64,000 nucleotides of DNA from Scatomonas sp963930955 (GTDB lineage: Bacteria; Bacillota; Clostridia; Lachnospirales; Lachnospiraceae). The notes beneath the pieces were generated by a model. The model was not told where the DNA came from. It was given only the letters and a program-made list of their open reading frames with translations, and made no database searches. Below, piece by piece: positions 7,849 to 16,864 of the stretch (within the stretch, counting starts at the first letter, position 1; each line of letters opens with the position of its first letter). The position numbers and the translations under genes were made by a program. The stretch is taken from NCBI GenBank assembly GCA_963930955.1, contig OZ006967.1, positions 248,001 to 312,000 on the forward strand, written 5' to 3'.

Positions 7849-10104
7849 CTATGGCAGCCTGCCGTAACACATAAAATGCTGCTGCCAGTAACTGCTGTTG
7901 ATATTTGCATACTGAACCGGATCTCCGCAGTGGATCATCATTCCATTACCTACATAGATGCCGATGTGAGATGCTCCGGACGTATTGTACGTTCCCTGGA
8001 AAAAGATCAGATCTCCAGGTTTTGCTTCTCCCGGTGCCACGTAAGTACACTGTCCCCGCAGCCCTTCTGCTGTCAGTCGTCCGTAATTCCAGCCGTTGCC
8101 GCAGTTGTTTACTACATAGGAAACAAATCCGGAACAGTCAAATCCTGACGGGGAATATCCGCCCCATACGTAAGGAACGCCGAGATACTTTTCCGCTTCC
8201 CGAATCATCCGGGCGAACTCTTCATCTCCCAGTGCTTCCGGCGGGATATCGTAGTCCATGCCCCCGGATCCTCCGGAAATTGCTCCGCTGTCCCAGAGAT
8301 AATCCTGGTTTCCAAGCGTTGTATTCAGCGCATTGTAAAGAATCATCTGTTCCTCATCCAGGTTTTCCCGCACTATAGCGTCAAGCCCCTGGTTTGTGAG
8401 CGTCACATACAGGATTTTGACTGTCCTGGTATCTGTCACAGTTACCTCATTGGTCCCGTTATCATCAGCCAGATAACATTCCCAGGTCTTGTGCCCATGC
8501 GCGGAAGCGGATGCATGATCGTCATAATAAACATCAAAATCTACGCCGTACCGGTCAAAAGCCCCGGTATCTTCTACGGTGTATTCCACACCATTCATCA
8601 CAACTTTTGTTCCCATCGGGACGATTGGGTTAGAGGCATCCACCGCCAGGGTATGATTGGCTGTGGGATAAACTCCGCTGGCGGTCGGTCCGCCGGACCA
8701 TTGACCGCAGCAGATGGAACAGCTGCAGTAGCCGCTCGTGACTACCTGTCCTAATGACTCTCCTACACGCACCGTCCGGGTCTCCGTCATGGTCTCTGTC
8801 CGTCCTTCTGTATGGAGGGAATACTGCTCCGAAAACAAAGCTTCAATCTCCGCCTCTACATCGGCATAGGTCCAGTCTCCGTATTTCGCAGTCAGGTATG
8901 AGATCAGACGATAAGGATTATGAGAAATCTCACTCACGTTATAGTTGTATTCATCATAATCGGGATGCGTGGACTCCATCTGGTTAATCTGTTCATTCAG
9001 TGCCGCTTCCAACGCAGCATAGGCGTTCTCTGCCGCATAAATATCTTCGTCTGAGCTTGGATATGTAGTAATCCCGATGACAGATCCGCTCCCCTGTACC
9101 GAAGCGCTGCAGCTGGAAAAGGCCACGGCGATCAAAAGGAAGAGAAGTCCAAAAATTCCCAAGACGGCAAATACTGCATGATTCCTTCTTGCCACTTCTT
9201 TTAAGGCGTTCTTTGCCTTAGTGGTCATAGTCTCGGCCGTAGCAGCCGCTTTTGAGGCTCCTTCTTTCCCTGAGGACGCCCCGCTTCTCGCAGACTGATA
9301 AGCTTCTTTATAGCGTTTCCGCTGAAAAAAACGGTTCAAAACAGTCTGGCGGTCTTCCTGCTTCTTCTTATTAGAAGAGGTACTTCCTGTCCCGTCCTGC
9401 CCTGCCTGCGTAAATTTCAACCTGCTTTCCGAAGCGCTCTCCATATGAAGCTCCTGACGGCTGGCTCGGACGTCCGCTCTTTTATTCCGGTCCTGAGTAT
9501 GTTTCAGGCTGACCGCAGCCCGTTCTGTCATCATCTCCCCAGCCGAAGCAGCATCTACAGCAGCGTTATCATCCGCTTCCTCTGATGCTTTCACATGAAC
9601 ATATACCGAAGCGGCAGATGCCGCTGCTCCTGCGGCCTTGCGTCCTACTCCCATTCCGGCACCCCGGACCATCTGGCTTCCTTCATCATCAAAAGCCAGA
9701 CGTCCGGATTTTGCCTGTTCTTCTTTCAGACGGGCCTTTTTCTGTCTGGTTTTGATCTGGGATTTCTGACCATCCAGTCCGTCTGTGTCCGGAACCGTCT
9801 CATGATCCCGGATTTTTTTCGACCGATTCCTTACCTTTTCACTGTCTGCAGTTGTCCGCTGTCTGATTTGCGGATCTCCATCTACTGATATGCGCCGCTC
9901 CAATCTGGAGCCATCAACGCTTTCTTCTGCAGATACCTCCTCCTGTCGAAGAGACGCCTCCCGGATCTGTTTTTCAAATCTGGCGGACGGACGCCCCCTG
10001 CTTTTATCCGGCACATCTTTTTTCTGACCATCTCCGATATGTTCTTCCGTCAGGCCATCCCTGGTCATCTTCTGTACCGTTTTTTCTTTGGCGGTATATT
10101 TCAC
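7849..10104 (-). CDS. CD1108-type cell-wall hydrolase with 3D and NlpC/P60 domains
   Basis: About 751 residues. A long basic, Q/R/S-rich N-terminal region precedes one transmembrane helix (FAVLGIFGLLFLLIAVAFSS). Outside the membrane are a 3D domain (SGYCSCSICCGQWSGGPTAS, with DTGAFDRYGVDFDVY) and a C-terminal NlpC/P60 endopeptidase (YVWGGYSPSGFDCSGF, catalytic Cys, then SHIGIYVG with the His). These enzymes open peptidoglycan locally for the type IV secretion channel, like Orf14 of Tn916. The frame is open to 10146, but the GTG at 10104 starts the usual VKYTAKEKT segment; the exact start is uncertain. Confidence 0.85.
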   Translation of the reverse strand: MKYTAKEKTVQKMTRDGLTEEHIGDGQKKDVPDKSRGRPSARFEKQIREASLRQEEVSAEESVDGSRLERRISVDGDPQIRQRTTADSEKVRNRSKKIRDHETVPDTDGLDGQKSQIKTRQKKARLKEEQAKSGRLAFDDEGSQMVRGAGMGVGRKAAGAAASAASVYVHVKASEEADDNAAVDAASAGEMMTERAAVSLKHTQDRNKRADVRASRQELHMESASESRLKFTQAGQDGTGSTSSNKKKQEDRQTVLNRFFQRKRYKEAYQSARSGASSGKEGASKAAATAETMTTKAKNALKEVARRNHAVFAVLGIFGLLFLLIAVAFSSCSASVQGSGSVIGITTYPSSDEDIYAAENAYAALEAALNEQINQMESTHPDYDEYNYNVSEISHNPYRLISYLTAKYGDWTYADVEAEIEALFSEQYSLHTEGRTETMTETRTVRVGESLGQVVTSGYCSCSICCGQWSGGPTASGVYPTANHTLAVDASNPIVPMGTKVVMNGVEYTVEDTGAFDRYGVDFDVYYDDHASASAHGHKTWECYLADDNGTNEVTVTDTRTVKILYVTLTNQGLDAIVRENLDEEQMILYNALNTTLGNQDYLWDSGAISGGSGGMDYDIPPEALGDEEFARMIREAEKYLGVPYVWGGYSPSGFDCSGFVSYVVNNCGNGWNYGRLTAEGLRGQCTYVAPGEAKPGDLIFFQGTYNTSGASHIGIYVGNGMMIHCGDPVQYANINSSYWQQHFMCYGRLP

Positions 10105-10140
10105 TCCTGCCAGGCTTTCCACCTCCTTTGCAAAAAGAAA

Positions 10141-10168
10141 GACCATTTACTGGAAACGGTAAATGGTC
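10141..10168 (-). terminator. Hairpin between virB4 and the NlpC/P60 gene
   Basis: A perfect 10-bp inverted repeat, GACCATTTAC / GTAAATGGTC, with an 8-base loop, followed on the minus strand by TTTCTTTTT. It sits between two transfer genes and just before the next ribosome site, so it may set expression ratios in the operon. Confidence 0.6.
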
Positions 10169-10170
10169 GG

Positions 10171-12627
10171 TTAATCTTTCACTTCTTCTGGTTTTGTCGT
10201 CATCAGGGAATACAGTTTCAGGCTCTTATCAAACTTATCCTTAAACGGGATGATCGTACTGCCATAAAACAAAAGCCCTTCGCCTTCTCCTGAATTAGTC
10301 ACATAGGACAGCTGATACGGGGAAATATTCAGCTGTTTCGCCAGGATCTGCCGGTCGCCGGCGGCCTGATTGAGCATCAGAATGAAATCACTGTTCTCAA
10401 AAATATTCTCAATCTCACGGCTTGCCAGCAGGTCTTTAATATTCTGGGTGATTCCGGTCGGGATACCTCCCCATTTCCTGAACCTTTTCCAGATTTCCAC
10501 ACTATAGGCGGCCGTCTGCTCCTCTTTTAAGAGAAGATGGAACTCATCGATGTAATACCGTGTCGCTTTATGGGTGGCCCGGTTGACTGTCACCCGGTTC
10601 CAAACCTGATCCTGGACGATCAGCATCCCCAGCTTCTTCAGCTGTTTTCCCAGATCTTTCACGTCATAGCATACGATCCGGTTATTAAGTTCCACATTGG
10701 TCCTGTGATTAAAGACATTCAATGATCCATTCACATAGATCTCAAGCGCTGTGGCGATTCTCTGCGCCTGGGGTTCTTTCTGCTTCCGGAGACAATCGTA
10801 AAGGTCTCCCAGCACAGGCATATTCTCCGGCCTTGGATCAGAAAAATACTTCTGATATACAAGCGGGAGACAACGGTCGATTACCGATTTTTCCTCTGCC
10901 TCGATGCCATTTCTGCTTCCCATGATCAATTCACACAGTGACAGGACAAAATCTGATTTTACCCCCAGCGGGTTATCGTCATCAGAATAATCCATGTTGA
11001 TATCCATAGGATTAATGTAGTCTTTACTGGTAGGTGAAATATGGATTACCTGCCCTCCTAAGGCATGAACAAGAGGATAATACTCCCCCTCCGGATCTCC
11101 GATTATGATATCGTCCTGGGTAATGCAGAATGCATTAGTGATCTCACGCTTCGCAGCAAATGATTTTCCGGATCCGGGCGTGCCAAGGATCAGCCCGTTA
11201 GGATTCTTTAATTTTTTCCTGTCCACCATGATCATGTTGTTGGACAAGGCATTTAAACCGTAGTATAACGACTCCCCTTCCATAAAAAGCTCCTGACTTG
11301 TAAAAGGAACGAAAATTGCTGTACTCGTAGTTGTCAGAGCCCTCTTGATCGGCACATGGCCCACTCCCAGAGGAAGGCTGCTCATCAGCCCTTCTTCCTG
11401 CTGATAATCCAGACGTCTTAAGATACAGTTATATTTTTGTGCGATTCCTGCCGTCTGCAGGATGGCATTATCCAGTGCCTGCTTTGTCTTCGCAGTGTTC
11501 AGGAACAGTACCGTTACAAGAAACATCCTTTCGTTTCTGCTCTGCAGATCTTCCAGCAGTCGTTTTGCCTCACCGCCGTAAGTATTCAGATCCGACGGGA
11601 TGATATCCATATCGTAGCCGGAACGGACCGCCTTTTTCTGCTCTTCGATCTTCATCCGGTTGATATCCGTCATTTTTCCTTTCACCAGCTTAATTGCCTT
11701 TACCTGATCCACAGACTGCACATGCAGATTGACGATCAGATTTTTATCCATATCCAAAAACTCCGCCAACATCTTATCGGTAAGTTCCGGCGCCAGGATC
11801 TGCAGGTACGAAACTGCGCCGATGGTATTTCCCATCTGGAACGTCTTTCCGTCCTTGAACACAAAACTGGTAGGCGCCACATAATCTTTTGTAGAGAGCC
11901 CGCTATGGAGCATAGATCCATAATCGAACGGGATATCCCCCAGCTCGTCCGGATTCAGTATCTGGCGCAGGATCTTCAATCGTTCAGCTCCATTTAACGG
12001 TTCTGCGGGAACACCCAGGATTTTAAAATTATTCAGGATATCAGTCTCTATACGCTCCAGTTTTGGCTTTGCCTCCCGGATATTATCCGCCTCTATGGAA
12101 AAAGTGATATACTTGGATTTCACCAGGCCGTTATTCCCTTTTGCAAGCTGCCGATGCAGCATCCGGGCGTATTCTCTCCGGATCTCATCAAATTCATCAT
12201 GCCTCCGGCGGATCCGGATCACCTTTTCAAATTCCTTCATGCTGCTCTTCTGATTGATAAAGCTAAGCTGAAAATGGATACTGCTGTCAAAATAGTTCAG
12301 AAAATCGCACCAGTTTTCAAAGATCGCATTTTTGTCATCGTTCTGAGCCAGCTGATAATTGATATCCGAAAACCGGATTGTTTTGGAATAACATTTATCA
12401 TGCACCCTGCAGATCCCGTCCTTTGCCATTTCCTTATAGGCAATCGTCCTCTGTGCAGATATCCTTTTCTCTTCTTTCTGCTTCTCCTTCTGATCTGCCT
12501 TGCCGCGTGAAGCTTTACGGCTGCCTTTTTCCGCGGCTTTCAAAGCCGCCTGCTGTTTCGCAGCTTTCTTCTCTTCTTTAGCCCGGCGCTTTTCCAGACG
12601 CCGTTTCTTACCGCTTCTTTCTGCCAA
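10171..12627 (-). CDS. virB4: VirB4-like conjugation ATPase (CD1110 type)
   Basis: An 818-residue ATPase that powers substrate and pilin movement in the Gram-positive type IV secretion system. After a basic lysine/alanine-rich N-terminus, a VirB4-like N-terminal domain leads to Walker A at about residue 482 (GTPGSGKSFAAK), Walker B around RYYIDEFHLLL, and a TGITQNIKDLL motif. The start codon is TTG at 12627, preceded by GGGAGG. It overlaps the end of the PrgI gene by 20 bases, suggesting coupled translation. The gene is full length and appears intact. Confidence 0.9.
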   Translation of the reverse strand: MAERSGKKRRLEKRRAKEEKKAAKQQAALKAAEKGSRKASRGKADQKEKQKEEKRISAQRTIAYKEMAKDGICRVHDKCYSKTIRFSDINYQLAQNDDKNAIFENWCDFLNYFDSSIHFQLSFINQKSSMKEFEKVIRIRRRHDEFDEIRREYARMLHRQLAKGNNGLVKSKYITFSIEADNIREAKPKLERIETDILNNFKILGVPAEPLNGAERLKILRQILNPDELGDIPFDYGSMLHSGLSTKDYVAPTSFVFKDGKTFQMGNTIGAVSYLQILAPELTDKMLAEFLDMDKNLIVNLHVQSVDQVKAIKLVKGKMTDINRMKIEEQKKAVRSGYDMDIIPSDLNTYGGEAKRLLEDLQSRNERMFLVTVLFLNTAKTKQALDNAILQTAGIAQKYNCILRRLDYQQEEGLMSSLPLGVGHVPIKRALTTTSTAIFVPFTSQELFMEGESLYYGLNALSNNMIMVDRKKLKNPNGLILGTPGSGKSFAAKREITNAFCITQDDIIIGDPEGEYYPLVHALGGQVIHISPTSKDYINPMDINMDYSDDDNPLGVKSDFVLSLCELIMGSRNGIEAEEKSVIDRCLPLVYQKYFSDPRPENMPVLGDLYDCLRKQKEPQAQRIATALEIYVNGSLNVFNHRTNVELNNRIVCYDVKDLGKQLKKLGMLIVQDQVWNRVTVNRATHKATRYYIDEFHLLLKEEQTAAYSVEIWKRFRKWGGIPTGITQNIKDLLASREIENIFENSDFILMLNQAAGDRQILAKQLNISPYQLSYVTNSGEGEGLLFYGSTIIPFKDKFDKSLKLYSLMTTKPEEVKD

Positions 12628-12997
12628 GGTTCTTTCCTCCCTTCTCCGATTTTTTTACTGTCACAGACACGGACTTTCCCGGATCTGTCTCAAAATAATT
12701 TTCCGTTTCATATTTTCTGACTGCCGGACGCAGCCATTTGACACGGATCATATGGATCAGCACCTCTTCCAGATGCATGCCGTCCTTTTCGTACATAGCG
12801 AAAAGAAAGGCCGGCAGCATCAGCAGGACCATAATTGTAGCAGCATTGCTGTTCCCCAGAACGCCTCTTGTAAGGAAATAAAAAGGAATTCCTGCCGCCG
12901 CTCCCGCCGCGATACAGATCAGCTGCCGCTTAGTCAGGTTAAACGCCACCTTATTCTTTACTTTTGTTAAATCTTTTGGAACACTGACATAAGCCAT
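12608..12997 (-). CDS. PrgI family membrane protein
   Basis: A 129-residue protein with two adjacent hydrophobic helices near residues 30-70 (ICIAAGAAAGIPFYFLTRGV and ATIMVLLMLPAFLFAMY). It opens with AYVSVPKDLTKVKNKVAFNL, the conserved entry to the PrgI family that corresponds to VirB3-type subunits of Gram-positive secretion channels. The C-terminus is basic. It lies directly between the VirB6-like gene and virB4, the standard position. It probably sits at the inner side of the channel and recruits VirB4. Confidence 0.85.
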   Translation of the reverse strand: MAYVSVPKDLTKVKNKVAFNLTKRQLICIAAGAAAGIPFYFLTRGVLGNSNAATIMVLLMLPAFLFAMYEKDGMHLEEVLIHMIRVKWLRPAVRKYETENYFETDPGKSVSVTVKKSEKGGKNLGRKKR

Positions 12998-13021
12998 CGT
13001 CCAAATCCTCCTTCCTGAAAT

Positions 13022-13894
13022 TTAATGGGCATTAAAAATTGATTTGCTGAGTGCTCCCGTCTTGAAGAGGCTGAAACACAGCACAACCGTGTAAGCCATC
13101 ACTCCGAAGAGAGAGGAACTTAAGTTATCCGAATACTGGATGCCCGCCACCAGTATGGAATAGATTGCCACGCATACCATCATCAGGAACGCCTGGAACG
13201 CCAGGGCAAAAAGCCCCCGGAAATAATTGGTCCCGATCTGTCCCCATTCGCGGTTGGTCATAGTAGCAAATGGAATCGGGGCGATTGAAGTATACAGATA
13301 AATCTCGATCATTCGACCATACAGGATTACCGTGATCAGAACACTCATGATCTTCATGCCAAAGCTGACGATCAGCGTTTCCAGCACCAGAACGACCAGT
13401 TCCCCGATCTCCATAGCTTCCAGTGCTGTGTCCAGGTCTGTCAGCACAGAACTGATATCTATTTCTGTACTTCCGGTGATCACACCTGCCGCAGAATTGA
13501 CCACACTTTGCCCTACATCAAATACGGCCATCGTAATGGTAAATGTATTGCTGACCAGATAGACCGCGATCCACATCTTTACAAAGTACTTGAAGAACAT
13601 CCATGTATCGACGTCATGCATGTTGTTTTTCTCTGTGATCATACTGATCAGTTCATAGCAGAGCACAAATGTGATGATGATCCCTGCAAGCGGCAGGATC
13701 ACCGTTTCCGATAAGTTTTCGATCATACTGAATATGCTGCTGTTCCAGCCCTGCGGGGTCTGTCCAACCTGAACGGCAATCTCACTGGTCTTTTCATTGA
13801 CATCGGTAAACATCCGGTCCAGGTTGGAATGAATGATCCCTGTGAGGAGTCCCCTCATCCACTCTTCAATCGCATCAAAGATCTGATCGAACAT
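13022..13894 (-). CDS. VirB6/TrbL-like channel protein (CD0415/CD1112 family)
   Basis: A 290-residue polytopic membrane protein with about six hydrophobic segments, including LPLAGIIITFVLCYELISMI, VLVLETLIVSFGMKIMSVLI and VMAYTVVLCFSLFKTGALSK. The N-terminal IFDAIEEWMRGLLTGIIHSN and the family context identify it as the VirB6-like core subunit of the conjugation channel. AAGGAG precedes the ATG at 13894. In the uninterrupted ICE, maff2 would lie immediately upstream in the operon; here the upstream neighbour is the C-terminal remnant of maff2 followed by element A, so transcription reaching this gene may be altered. Confidence 0.85.
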   Translation of the reverse strand: MFDQIFDAIEEWMRGLLTGIIHSNLDRMFTDVNEKTSEIAVQVGQTPQGWNSSIFSMIENLSETVILPLAGIIITFVLCYELISMITEKNNMHDVDTWMFFKYFVKMWIAVYLVSNTFTITMAVFDVGQSVVNSAAGVITGSTEIDISSVLTDLDTALEAMEIGELVVLVLETLIVSFGMKIMSVLITVILYGRMIEIYLYTSIAPIPFATMTNREWGQIGTNYFRGLFALAFQAFLMMVCVAIYSILVAGIQYSDNLSSSLFGVMAYTVVLCFSLFKTGALSKSIFNAH

Positions 13895-13912
13895 GGATAA
13901 TTACTCCTTCCT

Positions 13913-14003
13913 CTAAAATAAGCTGCTGAGAAGCGGGATCAGCTGGGTTCCGATCAGGATTACCCCGCCGCCGCTCATCAGCTGTTTGATTCCCTGGCTC
14001 TTT
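13913..14003 (-). pseudogene. Maff2 family protein, C-terminal part (split by element A)
   Basis: Reading leftward from the junction, the frame gives KSQGIKQLMSGGG, then VILIGTQLIPLLSSLF and a stop. This is the second half of a Maff2 small membrane protein. The first half lies 13.5 kb away at 27503-27622. Joining the two at the shared GC dinucleotide gives the codon GCA and an uninterrupted protein of about 70 residues. The fragment has no start of its own. Confidence 0.85.
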
Positions 14004-14050
14004 GCTAATGTGCGATAAAGAAGTAATAGAAGTGTAAAAAATTTTGCCGT

Positions 14051-14082
14051 TCCTATCCGGCACTTAGGGCTGTGTCGGATAG
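14051..14082 (-). terminator. Terminator-like inverted repeat after recombinase A
   Basis: CCTATCCG.CAC and GTG.CGGATAGG form a long stem just downstream of the recombinase stop. An A/T-rich stretch with TTTTTT follows after AACGGCAAAA on the minus strand. Confidence 0.5.
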
Positions 14083-14090
14083 GTCAGGCG

Positions 14091-15710
14091 TTAGGCTTCC
14101 GGCAAGTCTATCTTGCCGACAAAGCTGTAATAAATCTCAATGTCCTGCCTGCGGGTGCCGTTCTCGTCATAGCTGCACTCATGCACGACGATTTTCTCAA
14201 TCATTTCCCGCAAGAGGGTGGGGGTCAATTCTTCAAAAGCAAGGTGCTTTCTCACAATCCCCATGAATTTCTCGGCGTTGACGGTGGCGGCCTGCGACTT
14301 GGAAAGTTCCTCCTGCAAAGCGGCAGCCCGGTCTTTCAGTTCCCGCTGCTCCTGCTCATAGTCCGCCGACAGCTCCATGAAACGCTCGTCGCTGATTTTG
14401 CCGCTTACATTGTCCTCATACAGCCGCTTGATAATGCGGTTCACTTCGGCAATGCGTGTCTGGGCCTGTTCAAGCTGCTTCGTGGCTGCGGCGGTCTTTC
14501 TCTTGCCGCCGATTTCGTTCTGCTGGATGAGCAGCTTTACAAAGCGGCTCTCATGCCTGGCGGCGTATTCCGTCACTTGCCGGAGATTGGAAAGCACGCC
14601 CGCCGTCAAAAGGTCGGTGCGGATAAAGTGTGCCGTACAGTCACGGGTACGCTTCTTGTAGCTGCCGCAGATATAACAGTCCTGCTTGCGGTTCTTGTTC
14701 TGATACCGCTGCTGATACAGCACATGGCCGCAGTCGGCGCAGAACAGCATACCAGAGAACAGCCCCACTTCATCATAGCGGTTCGGGCGTTTTCGCTGCT
14801 TGCGTAACTCCTGCACACGCTCCCATGTTTCCGTGTCGATAATCGGCTCATGGTGATTTGGGAAGATAGCCTGCTTCTCGATGGGGTTCTCAACGCTGTG
14901 CTTGACCTTGTAAGAGGGCTTCTCCGTCTTGAAGTTTACCAGACAGCCAGTGTACTCCCGGTTTTCCAGCAGATGGACGACGGTGTTTGTCGCCCACTTG
15001 CACTCATAGCCGGGGTGGTAGCGTCGGGTGCTGCCCGTCCTGCGGTATTCCAGCGTCCCCGGCGTGGGGATTTGCTGCTCCGTCAGCATACGGGCAATCT
15101 TGGTCGGGCCATTTCCCGCAAGGCAAAGCTGGTAAATCTGCCGGACAACCGGGGCGGCTTCCTCGTCAACGATATAGTTCTCGTCCTTGTCCATGAGATA
15201 GCCATAGACTGGCTTGCTGGTTACAGGCTTGCCGCTCATGCCTTTTGCTTTCTTTACTGCCTTGATTTTCTTGCTCGTATCTCTCACCAGCCATTCGTTA
15301 AATAAGTTCCGCAGAGGGGTAAAATCATTGTCCATGCCGCCGTTTGCGCTGTCCACGTTGTCATTGACAGCGATAAAACGCACGCCCTTTTGAGGGAACA
15401 GCATTTCCGTGTAAAATCCCACCTGCAAGTAATTACGCCCCAGCCTGCTCATGTCCTTGACTATGACGGTGCCGACTTTCCCGGCTTCAATGTCTGCAAG
15501 CATGGCTTGAAATCCGGGCCGCTGGAAGTTCGCACCTGAGTAGCCGTCGTCGGTGTACCAGCGCAGATTGGTAAAGCCGTTCTGCTTGGCGTAGGCTTCC
15601 AAAATCCGTTTCTGGTTGGAAATGGAATTGCTCTCGCCTTGCAATTCGTCCTCATGGGACAATCTCGGATAAAGGGCGGTAATGAGGTTTTGGGTGGCTT
15701 GTCTTAACAT
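14091..15710 (-). CDS. Large serine recombinase of element A (TnpX/TndX-like)
   Basis: 539 residues. The resolvase domain carries the catalytic serine at about residue 19 (ALYPRLSHEDE), followed by the SISNQKRILEAYA motif and DMSRLGRNYLQVG. Then come a recombinase domain and a zinc beta-ribbon (CADCGHVLY, then CYICGSYKKRT). The C-terminus is a coiled coil plus a DUF4368-like tail. It excises and integrates the element through double-strand cleavage at a 2-bp core, matching the GC dinucleotides at the ends. It is the gene closest to the left end. An inverted repeat at 15744-15769 just upstream may be an operator. Confidence 0.92.
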   Translation of the reverse strand: MLRQATQNLITALYPRLSHEDELQGESNSISNQKRILEAYAKQNGFTNLRWYTDDGYSGANFQRPGFQAMLADIEAGKVGTVIVKDMSRLGRNYLQVGFYTEMLFPQKGVRFIAVNDNVDSANGGMDNDFTPLRNLFNEWLVRDTSKKIKAVKKAKGMSGKPVTSKPVYGYLMDKDENYIVDEEAAPVVRQIYQLCLAGNGPTKIARMLTEQQIPTPGTLEYRRTGSTRRYHPGYECKWATNTVVHLLENREYTGCLVNFKTEKPSYKVKHSVENPIEKQAIFPNHHEPIIDTETWERVQELRKQRKRPNRYDEVGLFSGMLFCADCGHVLYQQRYQNKNRKQDCYICGSYKKRTRDCTAHFIRTDLLTAGVLSNLRQVTEYAARHESRFVKLLIQQNEIGGKRKTAAATKQLEQAQTRIAEVNRIIKRLYEDNVSGKISDERFMELSADYEQEQRELKDRAAALQEELSKSQAATVNAEKFMGIVRKHLAFEELTPTLLREMIEKIVVHECSYDENGTRRQDIEIYYSFVGKIDLPEA

Positions 15711-15743
15711 AAAATCCTCCGTTTCCGACAGCCAGCCCCACTA

Positions 15744-15769
15744 TTCCGTGGTTTCATTGTACCACGGAA
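15744..15769. repeat. Perfect inverted repeat upstream of recombinase A
   Basis: TTCCGTGGT and ACCACGGAA, 9 bp each, separated by 8 bases, lie about 35 bases before the recombinase start. It could be an operator or an RNA hairpin controlling the recombinase. Confidence 0.55.
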
Positions 15770-15821
15770 CAGGGGCGGCTGTACAGCGGTAAAAGTGATA
15801 AATCTGCTTCTTTACAGCTTG

Positions 15822-16010
15822 TCAAATCGCCTTTTTTTGTGTAGCAGCGGCTTCCGCTTCCAGTACCCTCGCCATCTTGTCGGCGGCGGTGCTGGTGGTG
15901 TCTTTCTTGAAAAAGCCGGACACGACAAGAACGGTATTCCCCATGCGGATTTCCGTCACGCAGTCGGGGCGGCGGGTGGTACGGTGGTCGTGCTGCTTGA
16001 TATTCTCCAT
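15822..16010 (-). CDS. tnpW: TnpW, transposon-encoded small protein
   Basis: 62 residues from the ATG at 16010 (MENIKQHDHRTTRRPDCVTE), preferred over an upstream in-frame ATG at 16028 because GGAG precedes it. The core EIRMGNTVLVVSGFFKKDTT is typical of TnpW proteins of Tn4451-like elements. It lies between the DnaC-like gene and the serine recombinase, the usual place; element B has a second TnpW at 36411-36590 in the same relation to its own recombinase. Role in transposition is not established. Confidence 0.75.
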   Translation of the reverse strand: MENIKQHDHRTTRRPDCVTEIRMGNTVLVVSGFFKKDTTSTAADKMARVLEAEAAATQKKAI

Positions 16011-16024
16011 AGGCAATACTCCTT

Positions 16025-16864
16025 TCATTCAGCCAGCAGTTTCTTCATGGTTTCCATTTTCCGCTTTGCGGTTTCCTGCCGGAAGTTGACGCCAGTAAAG
16101 CGTATCGGGACGCACATGGACAGCAGTCGGTCATAAATCCGGGAATGGGCCGTGTCTGTCGGCTTTTTCAACTCGTCCAGCGGGCGGTTGGTGGTGGCGA
16201 TCAGCGGCTTGTTGCTGCGGTATCGGGTATCAATCACATGGAATACCTGTTCCAGTCCATAGTCGGTGCCACGCTCCATGCCGAAGTCGTCAATGATAAG
16301 CAGCGGATAGCGGCAAAGGCGGGAAATATACTCATTCCGGCCTGTAAAGCCGGGAGAGAGGTCGCCCAGGATAACGGCGAAGTTCGTCATATATACGGGG
16401 ACTTCTTTCTCCATGAGGGCGTTTGCGATACAGCCCGCAAGGTAGCTTTTCCCGTTGCCGACGTTCCCCCAGAACAGGCAGCCGATGTTTTCGGCCTGCA
16501 TTTCTTCCCAATGCTCCGCATACCGCCGGGCAATCCCGGTCTGCGGGTTTCTGCCGTTGTCGTTCTCGAATGTCCATTGCTGCATGGCTGAGTCGGCAAA
16601 AGCCCTCTGTTTCAGATTTTCCACGGCTTCCACATGGCGGCGGTGTTCCTCGGCGGCCTGCCGCTGCTCACGGGCGGCTCTCTGGCAGTCGCACTCTGCC
16701 GGGTGGCGGTCACGGCCAAACAGCTCCTTACCCTCCGGGAAGTAGGCTTCTTTCGGCGTATGGCACTTTCCGCAGTAAAGCAGTCCGTCCTCGCCGATAT
16801 AGTCCTCCATCTCCGGGGCGGCGGTTGTCATGTTCTCCAAAATATCTTTGATTTCACTTGTCAT
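16025..16864 (-). CDS. DnaC/IstB-like helicase loader ATPase
   Basis: A 279-residue AAA+ protein. The N-terminal part carries paired cysteines (LYCGKCHTPKEA, then PAECDCQRA), probably a zinc site. Walker A is GNVGNGKSYLAG at about residue 134, and Walker B is LLIIDDFGMER. The C-terminal IYDRLLSMCVPIRFTG matches the DnaC/IstB family. It would load the replicative helicase at the element's origin together with the RepA encoded immediately upstream; the two genes overlap by four bases (ATGA). This replication pair is typical of mobile elements that replicate after excision. Confidence 0.85.
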   Translation of the reverse strand: MTSEIKDILENMTTAAPEMEDYIGEDGLLYCGKCHTPKEAYFPEGKELFGRDRHPAECDCQRAAREQRQAAEEHRRHVEAVENLKQRAFADSAMQQWTFENDNGRNPQTGIARRYAEHWEEMQAENIGCLFWGNVGNGKSYLAGCIANALMEKEVPVYMTNFAVILGDLSPGFTGRNEYISRLCRYPLLIIDDFGMERGTDYGLEQVFHVIDTRYRSNKPLIATTNRPLDELKKPTDTAHSRIYDRLLSMCVPIRFTGVNFRQETAKRKMETMKKLLAE